Origin: CAYWOS01 sp964459985
GTDB lineage: Bacteria > Bacillota > Clostridia > Christensenellales > Aristaeellaceae
Length of the DNA: 64,000 bases
Direction of reading: 5' to 3'
Assembly: GCA_964459985.1 (NCBI GenBank)
Contig: CAYWOS010000011.1
Span: forward strand, 1-64,000
Position 1 is the first letter of the stretch. Every line of letters starts with the position of its first letter. A model generated the notes under the pieces. The model had not been told where the DNA came from. It did no database searches and saw only the letters and a program-made list of their open reading frames with translations. This document shows, piece by piece, positions 43,285-50,204 of the stretch. Position numbers and translations under genes: made by a program.

Positions 43285-44685
43285 ATGGCAAAGGTCAAAA
43301 TCACCGATACCATTCTGCGCGACGCGCATCAGTCCCAGGCGGCGACCCGCATGCGGCTGGACGAAATGCTGCCGGCGTGCGAAATGCTGGACAAGGTCGG
43401 GTATTTTTCGCTCGAGTGCTGGGGCGGCGCGACGTTCGACAGCTGCCTGCGCTTCCTGAACGAGGACCCGTGGGAACGCCTGCGCAAGCTGCGCAAGGCG
43501 CTGCCCAACACCAAGCTGCAAATGCTGCTTCGCGGACAGAATATTCTGGGCTACAAACACTACGCCGACGACGTGGTGGATTTCTTCGTCAAAAAATCCA
43601 TCGACAACGGCATCGATATCATCCGCACCTTCGACGCGCTGAACGATCTGCGCAACATGCGCACGGCGGTCAAGGCGACCAAGGAATACGGCGGCATCGC
43701 CGAGGTCGCCATGAGCTATACCATCTCGCCCGTCCACACCGAGGAATACTTCGTCAAGCTCGCCAAGGACATCGAGGACATGGGCGCCGATATCATCTGC
43801 ATCAAGGACATGGCCAACCTGCTGCTGCCCTACGACGCGTACTCGCTCGTCAAAAAGCTCAAGGCGAACACCAAGCTGCCCATCGTCCTGCACACGCACA
43901 ATACCTCCGGCACGGGCGATATGACGCTGCTCAAGGCGATTGAGGCGGGCGTGGATATCATTGACACCGCGCTGTCGCCGCTGGGCAACGGCACGGCGCA
44001 GCCCGCCACCGAATCGCTGGTCGCTACGCTGCGCGGCACTCAATACGATACCGGACTGGATCTCAAACTGCTCGCCGAGCTTGCTTCCTATTTCCGCACC
44101 GTCGCCGACCGCCTGACAAAGGACGGCTGGCGCGATCCGGGGCGCGTGCTGGGCGTCGACGTCAACACGCTGCTCTATCAGGTGCCGGGCGGCATGCTTT
44201 CGAACCTCATCGGCCAGCTCAAGCAGGCGGGCAAGATGGACAAATTCTACGACGTGCTCGCCGAAGTGCCGCGCGTGCGCGAGGATTTCGGCTATCCGCC
44301 GCTCGTCACGCCCACCAGCCAGATCGTCGGCACGCAGGCCGTGATGAACGTCGTGGGCGGCGAGCGCTACAAGCTGGTGCCCAAGGAATCCAAGGCGCTG
44401 CTGCGCGGCGAATACGGCAGGCTGCCCGCGCCCGTCAACGAAACCGTCCGCAAAAAGATCATCGGCGACGAAAGGATCATCACCTGCCGCCCCGCCGACG
44501 AAATCAAGCCCGAATTGGACGAATACCGCAAGGAAGTGCGCAAGTACGAGCGGCAGGAAGAGGATGTCCTCTCCTACGCGCTGTTCCCGCAGGTCGCGGA
44601 GAAATTCTTCCAGTACCGCGACGCGCGCGAGCTCAAAGCCGATCCCACCGCCTACAACAAGCAAGACGGCACGATGCCCGTATAG
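43285..44685 (+). CDS. oadA: Pyruvate/oxaloacetate carboxyltransferase subunit (OadA / PycB / 5S type), no biotin domain
   Basis: 466 aa. HMG-CoA-lyase-like barrel: ITDTILRDAHQSQAATRMR, metal and biotin-site residues in DIICIKDMANLL and PIVLHTHNTSGTGDM, then the PYC/OADA domain (DVNTLLYQVPGGMLSNL). It ends after the conserved domain without a biotinyl tail, which is supplied by 41437-41844. Together with mmdA this gives a cluster with two different carboxyltransferases for one carrier. TAAGGAGG before the ATG. Confidence 0.93.
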   Translation: MAKVKITDTILRDAHQSQAATRMRLDEMLPACEMLDKVGYFSLECWGGATFDSCLRFLNEDPWERLRKLRKALPNTKLQMLLRGQNILGYKHYADDVVDFFVKKSIDNGIDIIRTFDALNDLRNMRTAVKATKEYGGIAEVAMSYTISPVHTEEYFVKLAKDIEDMGADIICIKDMANLLLPYDAYSLVKKLKANTKLPIVLHTHNTSGTGDMTLLKAIEAGVDIIDTALSPLGNGTAQPATESLVATLRGTQYDTGLDLKLLAELASYFRTVADRLTKDGWRDPGRVLGVDVNTLLYQVPGGMLSNLIGQLKQAGKMDKFYDVLAEVPRVREDFGYPPLVTPTSQIVGTQAVMNVVGGERYKLVPKESKALLRGEYGRLPAPVNETVRKKIIGDERIITCRPADEIKPELDEYRKEVRKYERQEEDVLSYALFPQVAEKFFQYRDARELKADPTAYNKQDGTMPV

Positions 44686-44724
44686 CGGCGCGCCTGCGCG
44701 CGCGGTTCGTCGGCAGGCCTGAAG

Positions 44725-44825
44725 GCCGCTTCTCGACAGACGCCAAGGTCGGCAAGGGGATGAAAGTACACGGACGTACGTATTCCCTTGCCGTCCCGCA
44801 GGCGACCTCTTGAGATGCGGCTTTT
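44725..44825 (+). ncRNA. Rod-like structured RNA or long terminator behind oadA
   Basis: Nested pairings: GCCGC (44725-44729) with GCGGC (44817-44821); TCTC with GAGA next to it; AGGTC with GACCT; GGCAAGGG (44751-44758) with CCCTTGCC (44785-44792); apical GTAC (44766-44769) with GTAC (44776-44779). TTTT follows the outer stem. The size and asymmetry exceed a simple terminator. I do not recognise a family; it could be an sRNA, a 3' element of the pump operon or a leader of the next gene. Confidence 0.4.
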
Positions 44826-44957
44826 CGTTACGCGTCGGTAACACAATGTTAACGTTTGCTCCCTTTTCTTTGCGCGGCGGCCGTGGTATCATCAGGATGT
44901 ATCAGTCCATACGGAGAATTACGCCGACGGGCAGACCCGGCGGCGAGGGAGGCAGCC

Positions 44958-45323
44958 ATGACCGATCAACGATCGCTTTCAATGCGCAGGCGAGTAATCG
45001 CCCTGTTTGCCGTCGCCGCGCTGCTTTTCATCGCGGCGCCCGCGCTCGCGCAGGAACCGACCGACGCGCCCGCGTGGACGAACGCAGGAATGCTGAATCC
45101 GCGCGATTACCTGATCCCGACGCCGCAGTCCTCCTGCTTCAGCCGGTACGGCTACGCGCTGGAACAAGGCTGCCTGTTCCTCGAATTCCGCGAAAGCGGC
45201 GGCCTGTATGTCTATTCCGGCGTCGATTTCAAGGTCTGGAACGCCTTTGCGCGCGCCGGATCGCTGGAAGCGTACTACGAACAGTCCATCTGCGGCGCGT
45301 ATCCCTGCTTCCGCATCCGATAA
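44958..45323 (+). CDS. Secreted KTSC-domain protein
   Basis: 121 aa. Signal peptide (RRVIALFAVAALLFIAAPAL, AQ cleavage). The mature part matches the KTSC pattern: SSCFSRYGYALEQGCLFLEF, GGLYVYSGVDFKVWNAFARA, YYEQSICGAYPC. Function of KTSC domains is unsettled. GAGGGAGG before the ATG at 44958; a longer frame upstream overlaps the promoter region (TGGTATCAT near 44885). Followed by element copy 3. Confidence 0.8.
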   Translation: MTDQRSLSMRRRVIALFAVAALLFIAAPALAQEPTDAPAWTNAGMLNPRDYLIPTPQSSCFSRYGYALEQGCLFLEFRESGGLYVYSGVDFKVWNAFARAGSLEAYYEQSICGAYPCFRIR

Positions 45324-45375
45324 ACCTTCGCGGCGCGGTCGCGCGTCCGATTAGTTCATAATTACTTAATCCATC

Positions 45376-45398
45376 ACACGGCGGCGCGTCCGCCATGT
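45376..45398 (+). repeat. Left direct repeat of element copy 3
   Basis: 23-bp palindrome (ACACGGCGG...CCGCCATGT), one mismatch to 45633-45655; not followed by a T-tract. Confidence 0.8.
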
Positions 45399-45632
45399 CA
45401 GATCGTCGACAAACCCGGTCGTTCCTCCCGGGGATGCAACGAAGGGGCGGAGCCCCTTCGTTTCTCATCCGAAACCAGCGACATGCGCGGTGGTTTCGGA
45501 ACGATTTTCCGCAGAAAATCGGTTCCTTACGCGTTTTTCCGGCCGCGCGGCACAGCCGCGCAGGAAAAACGTGCAGGCCGCAAAAATGAAAGCTTCATTT
45601 TTGCGGAGGGTGTCGACTTTGTCGACACCCTG
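45399..45632 (+). mobile_element. 234-bp palindromic element, copy 3
   Basis: Starts CAGATCGTCGACAAAC, ends GTCGACACCCTG; same hairpin series as copy 2, with a closely similar sequence. Same orientation as copy 4; together they bracket the HD-RyR/SLOG gene pair. Confidence 0.75.
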
Positions 45633-45659
45633 ACACGGCGGCGCGTCCGCCGTGTTTTC
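45633..45659 (+). terminator. Terminator of the KTSC gene (right copy of duplicated hairpin)
   Basis: ACACGGCGG / CCGCCGTGT stem followed by TTTTCGTTTT. The other copy is at 45376-45398 across the element. Confidence 0.75.
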
Positions 45660-45678
45660 GTTTTACGAACGCGCCCGG

Positions 45679-45707
45679 TTGCCACGCCGCGATATTTGTA
45701 GTAGAAT
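45679..45707 (+). promoter_or_regulatory. Sigma-A type promoter of the HD-RyR/SLOG pair
   Basis: TTGCCA (45679-45684), a 17-base spacer, TAGAAT (45702-45707). Confidence 0.8.
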
Positions 45708-45780
45708 AAGGGAAACAGCCTGATCCGGCAAGCACGGAAGGACGCCGCGCCGACGCGCGGCCGCGAAGGGAGAAACCGGC

Positions 45781-47808
45781 ATGGGATACCGCGCCCTTGA
45801 TCAAATGCGCGAGCTGAACCGCTTGAGGTACGGCATCGCGCAATCCGTCCGCGTCCCCGACGCGCCATGGGCGAAGCGCCGCTACGGCCGCGAGGCGCTT
45901 TCTTTTCTCCGGGATTCATGCGAGGATCTCAAGTTTGATTGCGCGACGGCACAGCGCGCGGCGCTCGCCGATTCGGACGGCAAAAGCGCCGGAAAGAACC
46001 AGATCCCCTTCAACATGGAGCGCGATCTCGACCGCATGAGCTTCGAGGCGGCGATCGGCCGCTTTCTCGCCTCCGGCTCCCGCGAGGACGCGTTTGACAT
46101 CTATTACTGCTACTGCGAAATCTTCAAGCCCTTCGGCGCGGGATACGACGCGACGGGGCTGCTGCTGGAAATGTTGTCCGAGCACGAATCCAACGCAAGC
46201 TCGCTGCTGATGAAGCACAGGGATCACTACGCGCACGCCGTTTACGTGTTCCTCATCGGGCTTGCCGTGTATAAAAACGCGCCCGCCGTGCGCGACGCCT
46301 ACAACGCGGCGTACGGCCTGCGAAACGGCCGGGAAGCCGCCTGCCATTTCCTCGAATTCTGGGGAATGACCGCGCTGTTCCACGACGTCGGGTATCCCTT
46401 TGAGATCGCGCATCAGCAAATGAAGGCGTACGTCTGCCGTCTGGACAGGGGCAATAACGACGAATACGGCTTCGCGCCCTACGTTTCTTATCGGAACATG
46501 GACGAGTTCGCGCTGTCGCGGCTGGGCGATCTGAACGACGTGTACGCCCGGGCGGTCACGGAGCGCCTCGCGAGAAGCTATCTCGGCCGCACGGGGATCG
46601 AGCCGTACTACGCCGAGCACTGCCTGAACAAAGCGCTCAAGGACCGCGCCGTGCACGAAAATCCCGCCGAAAAGGATTATCTGTACATGGATCACGCCTA
46701 TTTCAGCGCTCTGATCCTATCGAAAGCGTATCTGTCGCGGCATCTTGAGATCAAACGGCGCGAGGATATTCCCGCGCCGGTGCTGGACGCCTTTTGCGCC
46801 GTACTTTTGCACAACAGCCTGTTCAAGTTCACGCTGCGCAGCCTCTTGCGGACGAAGGAACGCCTGCGTCTCTCGGACGGGCAGCCGCTTTCGTACCTGC
46901 TGATGCTTTGCGACGAAATCCAGTGCTGGGACAGAACCTCCTACGGGCAGAACAGCCGGAACGGCATTTATCCCTATGATTTCGACATGGATTTCGCCCC
47001 GGACGGCGGCATACGCCTTGAATTCATCTTCGATCGGGCGTACGAAAGCCGGATTCCGGCGGCGAAGACGTATCGGGACATGCAGTACGGCGGCTACACG
47101 AAAAAATCGGGCGCGGCGCGCGTCGGCCGCTGCAAATTCATGGACGATATCGACGAGATCATTTCGCTCAAGGACGTCGTCCCCGCCTTCGAACCGGACG
47201 TCGGCAAGCCCGACCCCGCGCGCGCCGTTGAAACGCGCACGGAGGAAAAAAAGAAAAAGACGGGGCTGTACCTTTCCGACAGCAATTATCTGAACCTCTA
47301 CGATTTCGCGCTGGCGCTGAACGGACGATACGCCGGGGCGAAAACGGAGGACGAAATGAAACGCGCGTTCGAGGAGAACCTGTCGCTGGAATACAAGCTC
47401 TCCAACATCGCGCAGGCGAAAAACTTCGCCGCGCAGCTGGAATCCATCGGCTGCTTCTACACCGACCGCGCGGTCGATTACGCGCCCGTTTCCGATTTTC
47501 AGGCGCTCGTCCGGGAACCAGGGCACGAGCATGACCTGACGACAATCGCCGTCGCGGAGCACGAGCGCTGGCGCGCCGAGAAAAAAGCGATGGGCTGGGA
47601 TTACGGCGCCGCGCACGTGGGCGCGCTGCAAAAGGGCAGCGAAAGAAAGAACGACAACGTCATGCGCGAGCGCACCCGCCTGCATCACGACCTGATTGAT
47701 TATTCCGCGCTGGACGCGGCGGAGCGCTTCAAGGATTCCGATCCCATGGAACAAATGCTCGAATTGATCCGGGTATACGACGGGCTGACGATCTACCGGA
47801 TGCGGTAA
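45781..47808 (+). CDS. HD-domain protein with C-terminal RyR domain
   Basis: 675 aa. The middle carries an HD phosphohydrolase-like core: His152 in RDHYAHAVYVFLIGLAVY and His201-Asp202 in MTALFHDVGYPFE. The last about 90 residues (from about 587) match the RyR (ryanodine-receptor repeat) domain: TIAVAEHERWRAEKKAMGW then HHDLIDYSALDAAERFKDSD. Bacterial RyR domains occur in nucleotide-signalling conflict systems, where they are thought to bind a nucleotide. The next gene is a SLOG membrane protein, which fits that picture. AAGGGAG before the ATG. Confidence 0.72.
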   Translation: MGYRALDQMRELNRLRYGIAQSVRVPDAPWAKRRYGREALSFLRDSCEDLKFDCATAQRAALADSDGKSAGKNQIPFNMERDLDRMSFEAAIGRFLASGSREDAFDIYYCYCEIFKPFGAGYDATGLLLEMLSEHESNASSLLMKHRDHYAHAVYVFLIGLAVYKNAPAVRDAYNAAYGLRNGREAACHFLEFWGMTALFHDVGYPFEIAHQQMKAYVCRLDRGNNDEYGFAPYVSYRNMDEFALSRLGDLNDVYARAVTERLARSYLGRTGIEPYYAEHCLNKALKDRAVHENPAEKDYLYMDHAYFSALILSKAYLSRHLEIKRREDIPAPVLDAFCAVLLHNSLFKFTLRSLLRTKERLRLSDGQPLSYLLMLCDEIQCWDRTSYGQNSRNGIYPYDFDMDFAPDGGIRLEFIFDRAYESRIPAAKTYRDMQYGGYTKKSGAARVGRCKFMDDIDEIISLKDVVPAFEPDVGKPDPARAVETRTEEKKKKTGLYLSDSNYLNLYDFALALNGRYAGAKTEDEMKRAFEENLSLEYKLSNIAQAKNFAAQLESIGCFYTDRAVDYAPVSDFQALVREPGHEHDLTTIAVAEHERWRAEKKAMGWDYGAAHVGALQKGSERKNDNVMRERTRLHHDLIDYSALDAAERFKDSDPMEQMLELIRVYDGLTIYRMR

Positions 47809-47859
47809 CGCCGCGCCGGCAGGCGGCGGGCGCGTTAGGCCCGACTGACGAGGTGAACC

Positions 47860-49503
47860 ATGACCATTCCCATCGTGATCGGCGTGACCGGGCACCGCGA
47901 TCCGCGCGCGCGCGATCTGTCGCGCCTCAAAGCGCGCGCGGAGGAAGCGTTCAGGGGACTCATGACGCGGTATCCGCATTCGCCGTTCATCCTGCTTGAC
48001 AGCCTGGCCGCCGGCGCGGACATGCTGTGCGCCGAGATCGCGCTTTCGCTCGGCATGTCGCTGATCTGCCCCCTGCCCATGCCCGAGGACGAATACCGCG
48101 AGGATTTCAGCGCGTCCGAGGCGGCGACGTATCATGCGCTGCGCGCGCGTGCAGCCGACGTGTTTGTCGTCCCCGACCCCGGCCCGGTTCCCGGGCTCTC
48201 GGCGCGGGACGCGCGCTACCGCGCCGCGGGCGAATACGTGGCGTCGCACTGCCACGTCCTGTTGGCGCTGTGGGACGGTTCCCCGGCGAAGCGGGACGGC
48301 TGCGGCACGGCGAAAACCGTCGATTTCATGCTGAACGGGAACGCGGACGACGAAAACGCGGGTTTCCGCGCATTGGACGACGGCGCCGTCATGCATATCA
48401 TGACGCCGAGGCGCGGCGACGAATACGATCAGGAAATCGCCTCGCGCCTGATTGAAAACACAAAGGGTGCGCTCGCCGAAACGCTGCGCGTCACGGACGC
48501 GTTCAACGCGGACGCGAAAAAATGCCCGGACGCGAAGAACAGCTATGATCTGCTGCCCGGAGAGGCGCTCAAATCCTGCTCGGGCGCGGCGCGGCGGCTG
48601 CACGGCGCGTTCCGGCAGGCGGACGGGCTTTCGCTGGACGCCCAGAAAAAATATCTCGCCGCCATGCGGCAGTTCTCGGTATTCGGCGTGCTGCTGGTGC
48701 TGTTTTTTCTGCTGTACGACGAATTGGCGTCTTCCCTGTTCCTCCTTTGCTACGGCGCGCTGATCGTGACGTACGTATTCGCCTATCTGACGGTCCGCAA
48801 AAAAGCGTATCACGCGAAATACCTGCAATACAGGGTGCTGTCGGAAACGCTGCGCACGCAGTTCTACCTCGCGGCGGGCGGCCTGTCGGCAAACATCGCA
48901 GAATGCTACACATGGACGCAAAAGCAGGATTTCACATGGATACGGCGCGCGCTCGCGGCGCTTTTGATCGGCGGGACGGAAAGCGAAAAAGCGCCGGATA
49001 AAACCATTAAATCGCATTGGATCGACGGGCAGCTGAAGTATCATCAGAAGGCGCTCGGACGGGATTCGCGCAAGCGCGGCGTGCACGAAAGCGCCGCCCG
49101 GGTCATGCTCGTCTGCTCGGTCGCGCTGTTCGCCGCCGTGCTGACGCTTGAATTTTTCTTCCCCGACGTGATCTCGCTGGTGATCTTCGGCGCGCCGCTT
49201 CCCGGAATCTTTCTGCAAAGCGGCGGCGAGGCGCTGACGCTGCGCTGCATGCTTAAGATTCTCCTCGGCGCCGTCTCCGCTGCCGCGATTTTCCTGTCAA
49301 ATTATTACGGGAAACTGTCGTTTGGCCGCAAAAGCGCCGATCATGAAAAAATGGCGCTGCTGTACGCCGCCGCGAAGAAGCGCTACGAGGAAAGCCCGGA
49401 CGCGCGGGAGAGGGTTTTATGGGCGCTCGCCCGCGAGGAAATCATCGAGAACGGCAACTGGTTTTCCTATTGCAGCGAAAACCCGCCGTCGTTCAACGTG
49501 TGA
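47860..49503 (+). CDS. SLOG-domain protein with C-terminal 4-TM module (SLATT-like effector)
   Basis: 547 aa. N-terminal Rossmann-type SLOG domain: IVIGVTGHRDP, FILLDSLAAGADMLCAEIAL, CHVLLALWDG. Then TM pairs at about 270-310 and about 415-436 plus 463-484, with a soluble stretch between. SLOG domains bind nucleotide-derived ligands, and SLOG-linked TM modules are predicted pore-forming effectors. Starts 51 bases behind the HD-RyR gene with GAGGTG upstream, so the two are co-transcribed. There is no nucleotidyltransferase (SMODS/CD-NTase) in the pair. Confidence 0.75.
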   Translation: MTIPIVIGVTGHRDPRARDLSRLKARAEEAFRGLMTRYPHSPFILLDSLAAGADMLCAEIALSLGMSLICPLPMPEDEYREDFSASEAATYHALRARAADVFVVPDPGPVPGLSARDARYRAAGEYVASHCHVLLALWDGSPAKRDGCGTAKTVDFMLNGNADDENAGFRALDDGAVMHIMTPRRGDEYDQEIASRLIENTKGALAETLRVTDAFNADAKKCPDAKNSYDLLPGEALKSCSGAARRLHGAFRQADGLSLDAQKKYLAAMRQFSVFGVLLVLFFLLYDELASSLFLLCYGALIVTYVFAYLTVRKKAYHAKYLQYRVLSETLRTQFYLAAGGLSANIAECYTWTQKQDFTWIRRALAALLIGGTESEKAPDKTIKSHWIDGQLKYHQKALGRDSRKRGVHESAARVMLVCSVALFAAVLTLEFFFPDVISLVIFGAPLPGIFLQSGGEALTLRCMLKILLGAVSAAAIFLSNYYGKLSFGRKSADHEKMALLYAAAKKRYEESPDARERVLWALAREEIIENGNWFSYCSENPPSFNV

Positions 49504-49530
49504 CGCGCGCCGCCATCTTGAGAAAACAAA

Positions 49531-49554
49531 CGTCCGCCGGAGAATCGGCGGACT
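49531..49554 (+). repeat. Left direct repeat of element copy 4
   Basis: 24-bp hairpin sequence (GTCCGCCG / CGGCGGAC arms), identical to 49789-49812; no T-tract here. Confidence 0.85.
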
Positions 49555-49788
49555 CAGACCGTCGACAAACCCGGTCGTTCCTCCCAGGGATGCAATGAAG
49601 GGGCCGCGCCCCTTCATTTCTCATCCGAAACCAGCGACATGTGCGGTGGTTTCGGAACGATTTTCCGCAGAAAATCGGTTCCTTACGCGTTTTTCCGGCC
49701 GCGCGGCAAAGCCGCGCAGGAAAAACGTGCAGGCCGCAAAAATGAAAACTTCATTTTTGCGGTGCGTGTCGACTTTGTCGACACGCAG
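49555..49788 (+). mobile_element. 234-bp palindromic element, copy 4
   Basis: Starts CAGACCGTCGACAAAC, ends GTCGACACGCAG. Shares with copy 1 the AATGAAGG/CCTTCATT and GCGTGTCGAC/GTCGACACGC versions of two hairpins, while copies 2 and 3 have AACGAAGG/CCTTCGTT and GGGTGTCGAC/GTCGACACCC. Confidence 0.75.
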
Positions 49789-49820
49789 CGTCCGCCGGAG
49801 AATCGGCGGACTGTTTTCGT
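49789..49820 (+). terminator. Terminator of the SLOG gene (right copy of duplicated hairpin)
   Basis: GTCCGCCG / CGGCGGAC stem followed by TGTTTTCGTT. Confidence 0.75.
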
Positions 49821-49879
49821 TCGTTCTCCGGGCATCCGTCCACCCTATGCCGTACGGCGGAATAACCTTGCCGGCGGTC

Positions 49880-49908
49880 TTGACAAATCAGACCATGTTG
49901 GGTATGAT
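49880..49908 (+). promoter_or_regulatory. Consensus sigma-A promoter of the 50.2-64 kb cluster
   Basis: Perfect TTGACA (49880-49885), a 17-base spacer, TATGAT (49903-49908). It leaves a leader of about 290 bases without a convincing ORF. The leader holds a perfect GGATGAT/ATCATCC hairpin at 50094-50111; no known riboswitch is recognised. Confidence 0.85.
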
Positions 49909-50204
49909 TTACATGAAATTTTGCGTTCTGCGGAACCGCGCCGAATGCTTCGCAAAGACTCATAGGATGCGGTATATTCCATAAAATGGATCGGTGAGAA
50001 ACGGAAAAGGGCAGTCGGGCCGATCTGACCATGCACATCGGCGCTTCGCGGAATGCGGCGGGCCGAAACCGCGCGTCCTATACGGAAATCACGGGATGAT
50101 TCGCATCATCCGGCAAATAGCCGGACGCATGTCCGAAAGCGCTGGCCATGGCGGGAAAGACATAGGACAGAAAATAGAAAACGTATCTGCAGAGAGGTAC
50201 CGTA

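Noticed and set aside
46717..49218. 833-codon minus-strand frame across the HD-RyR and SLOG genes.
   Set aside because: Arg/Gln/Ala-rich antisense shadow; the plus-strand proteins have clear domains and Shine-Dalgarno sites.
49639..49790. A shared frame of about 48 codons in all four 234-bp elements (GGFGTIFRRKSVPYAFFRPRG), which could look like a conserved small protein.
   Set aside because: It runs through the palindromic arms of the element, has no ribosome binding site, and extends differently at each locus; the DNA repeat alone explains the conservation.
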